Shown here: one piece after another, positions 8,982-18,002 of the stretch
How the letters are laid out: each line of letters opens with the position of its first letter
Position numbering within the stretch: position 1 is the first letter of the stretch
The notes under the pieces: generated by a model
Seen by the model: the letters and a program-made list of their open reading frames with translations, nothing else
The model's database searches: none
Told to the model about the DNA's origin: nothing
Made by a program: the position numbers and the translations under genes
Origin: Chryseobacterium gilvum
GTDB taxonomy: Bacteria > Bacteroidota > Bacteroidia > Flavobacteriales > Weeksellaceae
Assembly (NCBI RefSeq): GCF_025628965.1
Contig: NZ_JAOTEN010000003.1
Location: 124,001 to 188,000, forward strand
Reading direction: 5' to 3'
DNA length: 64,000 nt

Positions 8982-9782
8982 TTGGACGATTTTCAACATA
9001 AAAATTCAAAACCTGAATTCAGAAATTCAGAACCTAATAAAAAGGATGATTTTATCTTCGGATTACGTCCCGTTCTGGAAGCAATAGAAGCCGGAAAAAC
9101 CATCGATAAAATTTTTGTACAGAATGCGTTGCAGGGAGAGATCTATGCAGAACTGAAAACGGCTTTAGCCCAATATAAAATACGCCCGAACTACGTTCCT
9201 GTTGAAAAACTAAACCGGTTCACAAGAAAAAACCATCAAGGTGTCGTAGCGTTTATTTCAGATGTTCCTTTTCACCGGGTAGAAAACATCATTCCTGAAT
9301 TATTCGAAGAGGGAAAAGTTCCGTTTATTCTGATCTTAGACAGGTTGACTGATGTAAGAAACTTCGGGGCGATCTGCAGAACTGCAGAATGTGTGGGAAT
9401 TCATGCAGTGGTGATTCCTGAAAAAGGCGGCGCACCGATCAATTCTGATGCGATAAAAACTTCGGCCGGAGCCATGTACAATATTAAAATCTGTAAAGAA
9501 CCGAATCTGGCGCATACCGTAGATTTTTTACAGCAAAGCGGAATCTCTGTATTCTCAGCAACAGAAAAAGCCCAGAAACTCATTTATGATGTAGATTTTA
9601 CAGAACCGTGTGCCATTGTAATGGGAAATGAAGAAACCGGAATTTCAAAAGAAGTCCTGCATCATTCTGACGAAAAAATAAAGCTTCCGATCGAAGGAAA
9701 AACCCAGTCTTTAAATGTCTCTGTAGCATGTGGCGCCATTCTATATGAAGCGGTAAGACAAAAAATAACTAAAATCAAGTAA
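8982..9782 (+). CDS. rlmB: 23S rRNA (guanosine-2'-O-)-methyltransferase RlmB-type
   Basis: A 266-residue SpoU/TrmH family methyltransferase. The N-terminal substrate-binding domain (FGLRPVLEAI at about 26-35) is followed by the SPOUT knot motifs: motif 1 LDRLTDVRNFGAICRTAE (119-136), motif 2 VMGNEETGIS (213-222) and motif 3 LPIEGKTQSLNVSVA (235-249). RlmB methylates G2251 of 23S rRNA in E. coli. The frame starts with TTG at 8982. No ATG precedes the conserved domain and the leading 20 residues are poorly conserved, so the exact start is not certain. Confidence 0.88.
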   Translation: MDDFQHKNSKPEFRNSEPNKKDDFIFGLRPVLEAIEAGKTIDKIFVQNALQGEIYAELKTALAQYKIRPNYVPVEKLNRFTRKNHQGVVAFISDVPFHRVENIIPELFEEGKVPFILILDRLTDVRNFGAICRTAECVGIHAVVIPEKGGAPINSDAIKTSAGAMYNIKICKEPNLAHTVDFLQQSGISVFSATEKAQKLIYDVDFTEPCAIVMGNEETGISKEVLHHSDEKIKLPIEGKTQSLNVSVACGAILYEAVRQKITKIK

Positions 9783-9800
9783 TCCATTTAATATCATCCA

Positions 9801-10847
9801 ATGAAAAATATAGCAGCATTAGCATTCATTTCTATAGCCCTCATTTCTTGTAAAAAAGAGACCGCCACCATCACCAAAGTAGATCCTAAAACCGGAAAAA
9901 CCATTACGGTAGAAGTTCCTGCAGATTCTGTAAAAGAAATAACGGCAAATCCTGCCATTAAAGATTCTCTCGGAATTTATACGCAGACTTTCAAACTTGA
10001 GAAAGGAAAAACATATCCTTTGACCACTTATCAGAGAGACGTAAAAACCATGTCTGATCCCCAAGGAAAAACCATTAACGGAACCAGCGAATCAACTGAC
10101 GAAATGAGCTTTACCGTAAATGATGTAAAAAACGGAATTTATGACATCACCATCAACCTCATCGGGAAAAGAAACTCCCAAAGTGCAGAAGGAAAAACCA
10201 TTGTAGTCGATACCAAACAGCCTATTCCGAAGGAAGATAACCTGAAAATGATCTGGAATGTGAACCGCGCGCTTACCGGTAACAAACTGAATATGAAAAT
10301 GGATACCAAAGGAAATGTCATATCAATTACAGGTTTCGATGCGATTTATACCAAAATCACAAATGCACTGGGAACTTTGATTAAAGATGCGAATCAGAAA
10401 GCAAGTGTAGTTGCAAGCCTTAAAGAAAGTTTTAATGAAAAAGTATTAAAACAGCAATTCGGAAAAAACCTTACGATTATCCCTAAAAAAGGAGTCAAAA
10501 TAGGAGAAAAATGGTCTGAAAGTGAAAATGCCGATCCGAGCGGAAAAATAAAGGTGACTTCTAATTATGTTTTGAAAAGTGTAGGAAACGGTATTGCTGA
10601 AATTTCTGTAACCGGCGGAATTCCTAAAAAAGAAGAGAAAAAAACTCAGGGTCCGATGACGCACAGCATCAGCAGTGAGCTGGCTCAGAACGGAACCATA
10701 AAATTTGATCAGAACACGGGTTGGATTACCAATCAGAATATCAGCGTAAAAACCACGCAGATTGAAACGATTTCTGACGGAAAACAGTCTCAATCGATGA
10801 AAAGCGTTTCCAATTCGTCGGTAATGGTAAACCCGTCTTCAAAATAA
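9801..10847 (+). CDS. DUF6263 family lipoprotein
   Basis: A 348-residue lipoprotein with a lipobox (ALISC, Cys17). The rest is beta-rich, with a KTYPLTTYQRDVKTM segment typical of DUF6263. These proteins are common in flavobacteria and have no assigned role. The gene follows rlmB by 18 bases on the same strand and precedes a DUF4834 gene, so a shared transcript is likely. Confidence 0.75.
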   Translation: MKNIAALAFISIALISCKKETATITKVDPKTGKTITVEVPADSVKEITANPAIKDSLGIYTQTFKLEKGKTYPLTTYQRDVKTMSDPQGKTINGTSESTDEMSFTVNDVKNGIYDITINLIGKRNSQSAEGKTIVVDTKQPIPKEDNLKMIWNVNRALTGNKLNMKMDTKGNVISITGFDAIYTKITNALGTLIKDANQKASVVASLKESFNEKVLKQQFGKNLTIIPKKGVKIGEKWSESENADPSGKIKVTSNYVLKSVGNGIAEISVTGGIPKKEEKKTQGPMTHSISSELAQNGTIKFDQNTGWITNQNISVKTTQIETISDGKQSQSMKSVSNSSVMVNPSSK

Positions 10848-10872
10848 CTGACGTTCATTAAAATTTAAGGAT

Positions 10873-11094
10873 ATGAAACTCATTTTTGAGCTTATACTCG
10901 CAGCGATTATTATTTTCTTTGTCTGGAATATTCTGAAAAGGATTTTCTTTACGGCATTTTATAAATACACCGGTTTTAAACCTAATAATCAGCAGCAGGA
11001 CATTAAAAACTCAAATAAAAAAGTTGAAAAAAAAGTAAACTGGGACGCAGAAACTGTGGACTATGAAGAAATAAAGGAAAATCAGAAAAGATAA
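10873..11094 (+). CDS. DUF4834 family small membrane protein
   Basis: A 73-residue protein with one N-terminal membrane helix (about residues 3-22), a KYTGF motif and a charged, Asn/Lys-rich C-terminal half. This matches DUF4834, a small family restricted to Bacteroidota and usually found just upstream of YfhO, as here. The spacing to both neighbours is 25-31 bases, which suggests an operon. The function is unknown. Confidence 0.75.
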   Translation: MKLIFELILAAIIIFFVWNILKRIFFTAFYKYTGFKPNNQQQDIKNSNKKVEKKVNWDAETVDYEEIKENQKR

Positions 11095-11125
11095 ATTCCG
11101 TTACAATAAAAGAGCAAAACCCGAT

Positions 11126-13684
11126 ATGGCGAAAAATAAAAACTTGATTTATATTGCAATTTCAATTGTTGCATTTTTAGTTTTGGCATTTTTATATTCC
11201 ACCCCCGTTCTCACCGGCAAGCAGCTTTTTCAGCACGATATCGTTCAGTATAAAGGAGGCGCGAAAGAACTCCTGGATTACAGAGCGGCGCATGATAAAG
11301 AAACGTACTGGAGCGATTCTATGTTTGGCGGGATGCCTACGTATCAGATGGGAGGCCGTTTTGATGGAGATATTATCAAAAAAATCGACAGTTACCTAAA
11401 CATTTTGCCGAGACCGGTCAATTATCTTTTCCTTCTTTTTGCAGGTTTTTTCTTATTAGGAATGGTCGTGGTCAGAAACTGGAAATATGCGCTTTTAGGA
11501 GCTACTTTTTTCGGTCTTTCTACCTATTTTTATATTATTATTGCAGCCGGACACAACGGAAAAGTAAATACCATTGAGTATTTTGCGCCTCTTCTGGCCG
11601 GGATTCTTCTAGTATATATCCGCAAAAAATATATTACAGGATTTATTATCACTACCCTTTTCTTCGGATTGCAGGTAGCTGCCAATCATCCGCAGATGAC
11701 TTATTATCTTTTTCTTGGCTTAGGATTTTTATTTTTATCTGAATTAATCAGAGCTGTTCTTAAGAAAGTTCCGATGAAACATTTCCTTATTTCATCAGCA
11801 GTGATCGGTTTTTCACTGGCAATCGGTGTAGGAATGAATTCCCAGAGAATCATGGCCAATTCAGAGTATATCAAAGAAACAATAAGAGGAAAGCAGATTT
11901 TAACTAACGATGCGAACACTGCAGGAAATACCGGACTCGACAAAGAGAGCATTCTTTTATGGAGCTATGGAAAGCTGGAAACCTTAAATCTCTTTATCCC
12001 AAGATTAATGGGAGGCGGAAGCCAAGAACCTGAAGCCGCAGAAATGATGGGAAAAGTTCAGGAGTTGGTTCAGGAAAATGTCAGTTCCCAGGAAGAGATG
12101 AATACGATGTCTGAGAATATTTCCAAAGGATTTAGCGGAGCTACGTATTGGGGAGATCAGCCGGGAACTTCCGGGCCGGCTTATCAGGGAGCCGTTGTTT
12201 GTTTCCTTGCTATTTTAGGATTCTTCTTTGCCGGAAAAAAATACCGTTACTGGATTTTGGGAGCCACCATTTTGACGATTCTTCTCGCATGGGGAAGCAA
12301 TTTCATGCCGCTTTCGAATTTATTTATTGATTTCGTTCCGTTTTACAGCAAATTTAGAGCGCCTTCTTCTATTTTGGTGGTCGTAGAACTATTATTTCCA
12401 TTAATTGCCATCATAGGATTATACAGGTTTTATACAGACTCAACATTAGAACAGGAATATAAAAAGAAGATTCTTTTGTATGTAAGTGGCGGAACTTTAG
12501 GCTTACTTTTAATCTTGCTGCTTTTCGGAAAATCTTTGTTAGGGTTTCATACCGATAACGAAAAAGCCTATTTCCCTCCTTTCCTTCTGGATTATTTTGT
12601 GGAAGAAAGATTTAAATTATTCAGGATTGACGCCATAAAAGCATTCATTTACGTTTTGATTACTGCCGGAGTTTTATTTTTAAGCTTAAAACAGAAGCTG
12701 AGTCAGAATTTCGCATTAATTATCATCGGAGCTGTAAGTTTATTTGACCTGTGGATGGTAAACAAACGTTATCTGAACGATGAAAATTATGTTGATAAAA
12801 TCTTTGCAGAAAATCCTTTCCAAACGGAAGGTTCCGATTATCTGGCTGAAAAAGTAGGAAACAACCCGAATCTGCAATCGATATTATCAAGTATTCCTGT
12901 CAATAAAACACTGGAAACCATTTCGGAAAAAGACAAGAATCATTACAGAATCTACAATCAGGTTCTGGGTGTTTCTGGAGAAACCAATACTTCCTATTTT
13001 AAATCTTCAATCGGAGGGTATCATGCCGTAAGACTCAGACGCTATGATGATGTAATGAATGAATACATTACTGCAGTTGATAGTATTAAAACCCCAAAAA
13101 TCCTGAATCTTCTGAATACCAAATACATGGTTTTCGGAAATCCTGAGCAGCCGCAAGTGGTTCCTAATCCCAATACTAACGGTAATGCATGGTTTGTTTC
13201 AGAAGTCAGAGTGGCCAATTCTCCCGATGAAGAGCTGAAATTAATAGGGGAAGTAGATACTAAAAAAGTTGCAATCGTGGGAAAAGAAGATGGAAAACAG
13301 TTTCTAAACAGAGACAAATATATCTTGCCCGATTCTACAGCTTCCATCAGTCTGACAAAATATGAAGCCAACGAACTGGAATTTAAATCCCGTTCAAAAA
13401 CCCCGCAATTAGCTGTTTTTTCGGAAATTTATTATCCTCACGGCTGGAAAATGTTTGTGGACGGAAAAGAAGTTCCTTACCTTAAAGCAGATTACTTGTT
13501 ACGCGCAGTACATGTTCCCGCAGGAGACCACAACATCAGAATGATTTTTGAGCCCGAAGTGATTGAAACCGGAAAATGGATTTCTCTACTATGCTTTGCC
13601 GTATTTATATTATTAAGTGCTTTCGGAATTTTCTGGCTGAATAAAAATAAGAAAAAGGAAATTACGCTTGACAGTCAAATTTAG
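11126..13684 (+). CDS. YfhO family multi-spanning membrane protein
   Basis: An 852-residue protein with about 12 membrane helices in the first 550 residues, a large extracytoplasmic domain from about 560 to 800, and a final membrane helix before a basic tail (LNKNKKKE). The early FQHDIVQYKGGAKE and YWSDSMFGGMPTYQMGG motifs are typical of YfhO proteins, which belong to the GT-C fold membrane proteins. YfhO in Bacillus is linked to glycosylation of lipoteichoic acid. The adjacent glycosyltransferase fits an envelope-glycan role; the substrate here is unknown. Confidence 0.88.
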   Translation: MAKNKNLIYIAISIVAFLVLAFLYSTPVLTGKQLFQHDIVQYKGGAKELLDYRAAHDKETYWSDSMFGGMPTYQMGGRFDGDIIKKIDSYLNILPRPVNYLFLLFAGFFLLGMVVVRNWKYALLGATFFGLSTYFYIIIAAGHNGKVNTIEYFAPLLAGILLVYIRKKYITGFIITTLFFGLQVAANHPQMTYYLFLGLGFLFLSELIRAVLKKVPMKHFLISSAVIGFSLAIGVGMNSQRIMANSEYIKETIRGKQILTNDANTAGNTGLDKESILLWSYGKLETLNLFIPRLMGGGSQEPEAAEMMGKVQELVQENVSSQEEMNTMSENISKGFSGATYWGDQPGTSGPAYQGAVVCFLAILGFFFAGKKYRYWILGATILTILLAWGSNFMPLSNLFIDFVPFYSKFRAPSSILVVVELLFPLIAIIGLYRFYTDSTLEQEYKKKILLYVSGGTLGLLLILLLFGKSLLGFHTDNEKAYFPPFLLDYFVEERFKLFRIDAIKAFIYVLITAGVLFLSLKQKLSQNFALIIIGAVSLFDLWMVNKRYLNDENYVDKIFAENPFQTEGSDYLAEKVGNNPNLQSILSSIPVNKTLETISEKDKNHYRIYNQVLGVSGETNTSYFKSSIGGYHAVRLRRYDDVMNEYITAVDSIKTPKILNLLNTKYMVFGNPEQPQVVPNPNTNGNAWFVSEVRVANSPDEELKLIGEVDTKKVAIVGKEDGKQFLNRDKYILPDSTASISLTKYEANELEFKSRSKTPQLAVFSEIYYPHGWKMFVDGKEVPYLKADYLLRAVHVPAGDHNIRMIFEPEVIETGKWISLLCFAVFILLSAFGIFWLNKNKKKEITLDSQI

Positions 13685-13688
13685 TATT

Positions 13689-13725
13689 TGTTATTCTGAA
13701 CGAAGCAAGGCGCAGTGAAGAATCT
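13689..13725 (+). repeat. Left inverted repeat of the GIY-YIG unit
   Basis: It begins TGTTATTCTGAACGAAG and ends GTGAAGAATCT. It pairs with 14068-14104 in reverse orientation. Sequences of the type TCATTCTGAnnGAAG...GAAGAATCT are recurrent intergenic repeats in Bacteroidota genomes, to my knowledge. Confidence 0.75.
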
Positions 13726-13761
13726 TAAATAACTAAAAACAATCTATCGAAAACACACAAT

Positions 13762-14065
13762 ATGAAAACTTTAGGTAGTCACAATTATTACGTCTATATT
13801 TTGACTAATAAAACAAAAACAGTATTATACTGGTGTAACTAATGATTTGAGAAAGAGATTATATTGGCATCAAAACCCAGAAACTATAGAAAAAAGCTTT
13901 ACTTATAAATATAAATGTTTTTTCCTGATTTATTACGAACATTTTAGCGATGTTGATACGGCAATAAACAGAGAAAAACAAATAAAAGGTTGGGCAAGAA
14001 TTAAAAAAGATAATATAATTAAAGGATTCAATCCAAGCTGGAAATTTTTGAATGATGAAATTTAA
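13762..14065 (+). pseudogene. GIY-YIG family nuclease, frameshifted
   Basis: Starting at the ATG at 13762 the frame reads NYYVYILTNKTKTVLY, the first strand of a GIY-YIG domain (here YVY in place of GIY). It then stops at a TAA after ten more bases. Two bases are missing near 13830: with them restored the product continues TGVTNDLRKRLYWHQ and runs about 101 residues to NPSWKFLNDEI, the usual length of the single-domain UPF0213/YhbQ-like group. The second frame is intact, with REKQIKGWARIKKDNII carrying the typical Glu-Lys-rich helix. The gene is either inactivated or affected by a sequencing error. Confidence 0.85.
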
Positions 14066-14067
14066 CG

Positions 14068-14104
14068 AGATTCTTCATTACGCTTTGCTCCATTCAGAAT
14101 GACA
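14068..14104 (-). repeat. Right inverted repeat of the GIY-YIG unit
   Basis: It is the reverse complement partner of 13689-13725. Read on the minus strand it begins TGTCATTCTGAATGGAG and ends ATGAAGAATCT. It starts three bases after the nuclease stop codon. Confidence 0.75.
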
Positions 14105-14118
14105 AAGAATTGATATTA

Positions 14119-15435
14119 ATGGAACCAAAAAAAATCCTTATCATCACTTATTACTGGCCTCCTGCAGGAGGACCGGGAGTACAGCGATGGCTGAAATTTG
14201 CAAAATACCTTCCTGATTTTGGCTGGATTCCTATTATTTACACTCCTGAAAACCCAAGCTATCCATTATTGGACGAAAGCCTGCTGAAAGACATTCCGGA
14301 AAATATAGAAGTTATAAAAACAAAGATCTGGGAACCCTATCAACTGGCAGAAAAACTGAATAAGAGCAATAAAAAATTTAAAGCCGGGCAGTTTGACGTA
14401 GGGCAACATCAAAGCTGGAAATCAAAACTTTCAATCTGGGTGCGCGGAAATTTTTTTATTCCGGATGCGCGGATTTTTTGGGTAAAACCTTCCGTGAAAT
14501 TTTTAGAAAAATATTTAAAAGAAAATAAAATCGACGTGGTGGTTACTTCAGGGCCTCCCCACTCTTTGCATCTGATCGGTTTAAACTTAAAAAATAAGTT
14601 CCCAACCTTAAAATGGATTGCCGATTTTCGTGATCCGTGGACGGAGATTTCTTATTACAAACATTTAAAACTTACTCAAAACTCTGATAGAAAACATCGT
14701 CAATTAGAAAGTGATGTTTTTAAAAATGCAGACATTACCTTGGCAACAAGTTACACCGATGCCGAAAATTTCAGAAAAAACGGTGCAAACGCGTTTTGTA
14801 TTACCAATGGTTTTGATGAGAGTGATTCATCAGGAAACGCTATAGAGTCAAATACTGAAACATTTAGACCCTCAAATACTTCTGCAAAATTTACCTTAAG
14901 CTACATCGGTGTTCTGGAACAGCTCAGAAACCCTGAAAATCTCTGGAAAGCTCTTAACGAATTGATTAAAAATAGTAAGGAATTTGCAGAGAATTTCACT
15001 TTGAAGTTTGTGGGAAGAATTGATGATAAAATTCTTAATTCGATTGACAATTCATTATTAAAAGATCACATACAGAATTTAGGATATCTTTCTCATGACA
15101 AGGCGATTGACGAAATGGCTACCTCTTCACTGCTATTAATTACCAATTTTCCAAATGATTCGTCAAAAGGCATTATTCCCGGAAAAATATTTGAGTATTT
15201 GGCGACCGGGAAACAGATTATTTCATTTGGGCCATCTGAAGCTGATGTTTCAAAAATTTTAAAAGAAACACATGCCGGGAAACATTTCAGTTATGAAGAT
15301 TCTGAATCTGTTAAAAGTTTTATTATGGAAAAATTTGACCTTTGGAAGAATGGCCAATTGGAAAATAATACAGGAAACATCACACAGTTTTCCAGAAAAA
15401 CACTCACAAAGAAATTGGCGGATATTTTAGATTAA
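14119..15435 (+). CDS. Glycosyltransferase, family 4-like
   Basis: A 438-residue GT-B-fold protein. The N-terminal domain opens with IITYYWPPAGGPGVQRW (about 8-24), where the Gly-rich loop is typical of Bacteroidota GT4-like enzymes. The C-terminal half has LSYIGVLEQLRNPE and the donor-site segment GIIPGKIFEYLATGKQII, corresponding to the E-x7-E region. It probably transfers a sugar during polysaccharide or glycolipid synthesis. I chose the ATG at 14119 over a TTG at 14110, which lies close to the inverted repeat. Its 3' end overlaps the convergent lipoprotein gene by 4 bases. Confidence 0.85.
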   Translation: MEPKKILIITYYWPPAGGPGVQRWLKFAKYLPDFGWIPIIYTPENPSYPLLDESLLKDIPENIEVIKTKIWEPYQLAEKLNKSNKKFKAGQFDVGQHQSWKSKLSIWVRGNFFIPDARIFWVKPSVKFLEKYLKENKIDVVVTSGPPHSLHLIGLNLKNKFPTLKWIADFRDPWTEISYYKHLKLTQNSDRKHRQLESDVFKNADITLATSYTDAENFRKNGANAFCITNGFDESDSSGNAIESNTETFRPSNTSAKFTLSYIGVLEQLRNPENLWKALNELIKNSKEFAENFTLKFVGRIDDKILNSIDNSLLKDHIQNLGYLSHDKAIDEMATSSLLLITNFPNDSSKGIIPGKIFEYLATGKQIISFGPSEADVSKILKETHAGKHFSYEDSESVKSFIMEKFDLWKNGQLENNTGNITQFSRKTLTKKLADILD

Positions 15436-16067
15436 ATCGTCCATTTATCATTGATTACCGCAACCAGATAATATTTTCCCTGAAATTGCTCAAATACCAG
15501 ACGAAGGGTATTCCAATCCAGTTCATTGTTTTTTCCGACCGGCTTGATATAGTTTTCGGTAAAGTCGGTATCCGGATAAATCTCTTTTAAATTATTAAGC
15601 GAATTTCCTCCTGCCTGAAACGCATTGAGAGTATAACTTGACTGCGTAAAATCTTTGACAAATACCCAATTATTTAAATATTCTTTAATTGTGGATTGGT
15701 GTGCATCACCCGATCCGTCTCGCGCTCCCCACGTGAAAACCGTTTTTGTCGGCAGATATTTTATAAAATCTGCTTTAGAAAAATTTTTATCTTCATTCAC
15801 GCTGATGAATGCATACATCGAGAAACGTACTCCTTTTTCAGGATGTATAAATTCTGCAAAGTGTTTGTAATTTTTGGTTTTTAAAGCATGAAGAATTTCA
15901 TCATTTATTTTTTTTACGCTTTCTTCTTTAGAGGTAGAAATTTCAGGCTTATGATTTTTAACCGAATGTTCCGTAAGAGAATCAGAATGATTCTGAACCG
16001 GCTTCGGCTCATTTTTCTTACATCCTATTATTGTTGATATAATAATAAAAAAAAATACTCTTTTCAT
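15432..16067 (-). CDS. Uncharacterised lipoprotein
   Basis: A 211-residue lipoprotein with a lipobox (STIIGC, Cys16). The ATG at 16067 is chosen because the upstream extension (MASVLSFCQSKFK) does not belong to the signal peptide. A low-complexity linker (to about residue 60) precedes a compact domain with HPEKGVRFSMYAF, TWGARDGSGD and a C-terminal WNTLRLVFEQFQGKYYLVAVINDKWTI. This ending resembles NTF2-like or SnoaL-like folds seen in many Bacteroidota lipoproteins. No function is assigned. It converges on the glycosyltransferase gene. Confidence 0.75.
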   Translation of the reverse strand: MKRVFFFIIISTIIGCKKNEPKPVQNHSDSLTEHSVKNHKPEISTSKEESVKKINDEILHALKTKNYKHFAEFIHPEKGVRFSMYAFISVNEDKNFSKADFIKYLPTKTVFTWGARDGSGDAHQSTIKEYLNNWVFVKDFTQSSYTLNAFQAGGNSLNNLKEIYPDTDFTENYIKPVGKNNELDWNTLRLVFEQFQGKYYLVAVINDKWTI

Positions 16068-16183
16068 TTTGAATTTTGATTGACAAAAGGACAAAACCGA
16101 TGCCACTTTTATGATCCCTATTCACAAATAATAAAAAAGCGAAATTTGCCCGAAACTGAAAATACAGGTTTGACGCAATTCCG

Positions 16184-16191
16184 TACATTTG
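16184..16191 (+). promoter_or_regulatory. -7 element upstream of ypdA
   Basis: TACATTTG fits the TAnnTTTG -7 consensus and ends 4 bases before the ypdA ATG. If used, the transcript would have almost no leader. No well-spaced -33 TTG is present, so this is tentative. Confidence 0.35.
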
Positions 16192-16195
16192 TGAT

Positions 16196-17158
16196 ATGGA
16201 AATTCTGGATATTCTCATCATCGGAGCCGGACCTATCGGTTTAAACTGCGCGCTTGAAGCAGAGAAAAATGATCTCACTTACATCATCATCGAGAAAGGA
16301 ACAATTGTTAATTCATTATACCGTTATCCTTTATATATGAGGTTTTTTTCGACCGCAGAAAAACTGGAAATTGCAAAAATCCCGTTCATTTCGACCGCTC
16401 CAAAACCTGGAAGACAGGAAGCCTTAGAATATTATCAGGGAATTGCCAGACAAAAAAACCTCAATATCAATTTGTATGAGAAAGTTGTAAACGTGACCAA
16501 ACAAAATGATATTTTTCACATTGAAACTTCAAAAGCAGAATACCGGGCAAAAAACGTCATTATCTCAACCGGTTTTTACGACATCCCGAATATGATGAAT
16601 ATTCCGGGTGAGAATCTCGATAAGGTAAAACATTATTACACGGAACCTTATCCGTATGCAAGACAGAAAATTGTGGTCATAGGATCGAGCAATTCTGCAG
16701 TGGATGCCGCATTGGAAACCTACCGTAAAGGTGCTGAAGTCACCATGATTGTACGGCATTCTGAGATTTCGGAAAGTGTAAAATACTGGGTAAAACCCGA
16801 CATTGAAAACAGAATTGCTGAAGGAAGCATTACAGCGTATTTTAATTCTGAACTGATGGAAATCAAAGAGCATACTGTTGTTTTTAAAAATGAAAAAGGG
16901 GAAACCAACGAAATTGAAAATGATTTTGTACTCGCAATGACAGGCTATCTTCCCGATTTTGATTTTTTGAAAAATTCGGGAATCGAGTTGCAGGGAGAGT
17001 GTCTAAACCCTCTGTATCATCCTGAAACGATGGAAACGAATGTAAAAAACCTCTATTTGGCGGGTGTGGTCTGTGGCGGAAAAGACACGCATCTCTGGTT
17101 CATCGAAAACTCAAGGATTCATGCGGAGATGATCGTGAAAAGTATTCTTTCTAAATAA
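16196..17158 (+). CDS. ypdA: YpdA-type putative bacillithiol disulfide reductase
   Basis: A 320-residue FAD/NAD(P)H-dependent oxidoreductase. The first dinucleotide-binding motif is IIGAGPIGLNC (about 8-18) and the second is VVIGSSNSAVDAALE (about 160-174). A C-terminal NLYLAGVVCGG gives the FAD contact. The segment SLYRYPLYMRFFSTAEKLEI is characteristic of YpdA (Bdr), which reduces bacillithiol disulfide with NADPH. Many Bacteroidota make bacillithiol, so the call is plausible. The length matches the family. Confidence 0.88.
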   Translation: MEILDILIIGAGPIGLNCALEAEKNDLTYIIIEKGTIVNSLYRYPLYMRFFSTAEKLEIAKIPFISTAPKPGRQEALEYYQGIARQKNLNINLYEKVVNVTKQNDIFHIETSKAEYRAKNVIISTGFYDIPNMMNIPGENLDKVKHYYTEPYPYARQKIVVIGSSNSAVDAALETYRKGAEVTMIVRHSEISESVKYWVKPDIENRIAEGSITAYFNSELMEIKEHTVVFKNEKGETNEIENDFVLAMTGYLPDFDFLKNSGIELQGECLNPLYHPETMETNVKNLYLAGVVCGGKDTHLWFIENSRIHAEMIVKSILSK

Positions 17159-17171
17159 ATATTCTATCATT

Positions 17172-17183
17172 TGTCATTCTGAG
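17172..17183 (+). repeat. Fragment of the TGTCATTCTGA repeat
   Basis: Twelve bases, TGTCATTCTGAG, match the outer end of the repeats at 13689 and 14104. It lies just after ypdA and the similarity fades at once, so it is either a truncated copy or chance. Confidence 0.35.
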
Positions 17184-17193
17184 AAAACTGGAT

Positions 17194-17222
17194 ACGATCT
17201 TTAATTAAATCGTACTTTTTAT
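17194..17222 (+). terminator. Possible terminator after ypdA
   Basis: ACGAT and ATCGT flank a TTTAATTAA centre, then ACTTTTTATTTTT follows. The stem is short, and the T-run overlaps the end of the convergent GLPGLI gene. Confidence 0.35.
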
Positions 17223-17992
17223 TTTTCAATTTCCCATTCAAATACTTTTTCTAATCCCGGTCTGTATTTGGGTTTGCCAGATTCCATTTTAGTACCTTCC
17301 GGCATTTTGGCAAGAATGTCAGACATTTCTTTTTTCTGTATACCTTCTTTAATTTCTATAAATTCCTTCATGTTTATTTTAGGATAATTATTGAATTGAG
17401 GATTAAAATTTATTTTAGTATCTATATTCAACTCAACTTTTTCAGCTTTCCAGATATTATAATTATTATTGTCTTCCCTGATATCCAAAATTACTCCAGG
17501 TAGACCATAAAATTTATATGGACCTGCAGAATATGGCAATTCTTTTGTGAAATATGCAGTCACATTAGTTCCTCTGAATTTTGCAGTTGCTTTGAGACAG
17601 CTATATCCCAATATTTTTTTTGTTTGAGCCTTATCTATTTTCCAATTTGGAATTGCCACGTTATCATGTATGAAATATTCAGTATCTCGTATATCAGCCG
17701 TAAAAAAGAAATCTTTCACTTTATCACTATTTTTATTTTTAGAAATAAAATAATTTTTAGTAAAAGGTTTATTGCTTTTTCTGATAGCAGACAAAGTCCC
17801 TGAAGTATTTATATTTATGATGGAATCCTGAATAGAAATTACATGATCGCCTTTAATGTATAAATCTTCATATAAAGTAGCAATCGGCGACCTTACGTGA
17901 AGATATTTTACATGGACTTGCTGTTGTGCAAATCCATGTAAAAAAAATACCGTGAAAAAAATTACTGAATATATTTTTTTTAAAGTAATCAT
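17219..17992 (-). CDS. GLPGLI family protein (cassette 1)
   Basis: A 257-residue secreted protein with a signal peptide ending FLHGFAQQ and the family motif GLPGVI at residues 163-168, preceded by AGPYKFY and followed by LDIRED. GLPGLI proteins are frequent in Bacteroidota, have no known function and often sit beside peptide or TonB genes. The ATG at 17992 is preferred because the 19 residues upstream of it lack signal-peptide character. It lies 10 bases downstream of the small secreted protein gene, so the two form one operon divergent from the HTH regulator. Confidence 0.88.
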   Translation of the reverse strand: MITLKKIYSVIFFTVFFLHGFAQQQVHVKYLHVRSPIATLYEDLYIKGDHVISIQDSIININTSGTLSAIRKSNKPFTKNYFISKNKNSDKVKDFFFTADIRDTEYFIHDNVAIPNWKIDKAQTKKILGYSCLKATAKFRGTNVTAYFTKELPYSAGPYKFYGLPGVILDIREDNNNYNIWKAEKVELNIDTKINFNPQFNNYPKINMKEFIEIKEGIQKKEMSDILAKMPEGTKMESGKPKYRPGLEKVFEWEIEK

Positions 17993-18002
17993 TGGAGTAC
18001 GA

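Larger units (their letters stand above)
13689..14104. mobile_element. Inverted-repeat-bounded GIY-YIG unit
   Basis: A 416-bp block between the yfhO stop and the glycosyltransferase start is bounded by two 37-bp inverted repeats (13689-13725 and 14068-14104; 31 of 37 positions match by hand alignment). It contains one frameshifted GIY-YIG nuclease gene. The outer ends read TGTTATTCTGAA and TTCAGAATGACA. No clear target duplication is visible. The layout suggests a small nuclease-carrying mobile or formerly mobile unit, but a non-autonomous repeat that trapped the gene is also possible. Confidence 0.55.

Noticed and set aside
14110..14118. TTG start for the glycosyltransferase
   Set aside because: The ATG at 14119 begins the conserved MEPKKILIITYYW; the TTG lies next to the inverted repeat and adds three unlikely residues.
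15655..15884. Two plus-strand frames of about 65 residues
   Set aside because: They lie within the lipoprotein gene on the other strand and show no family pattern or start context.
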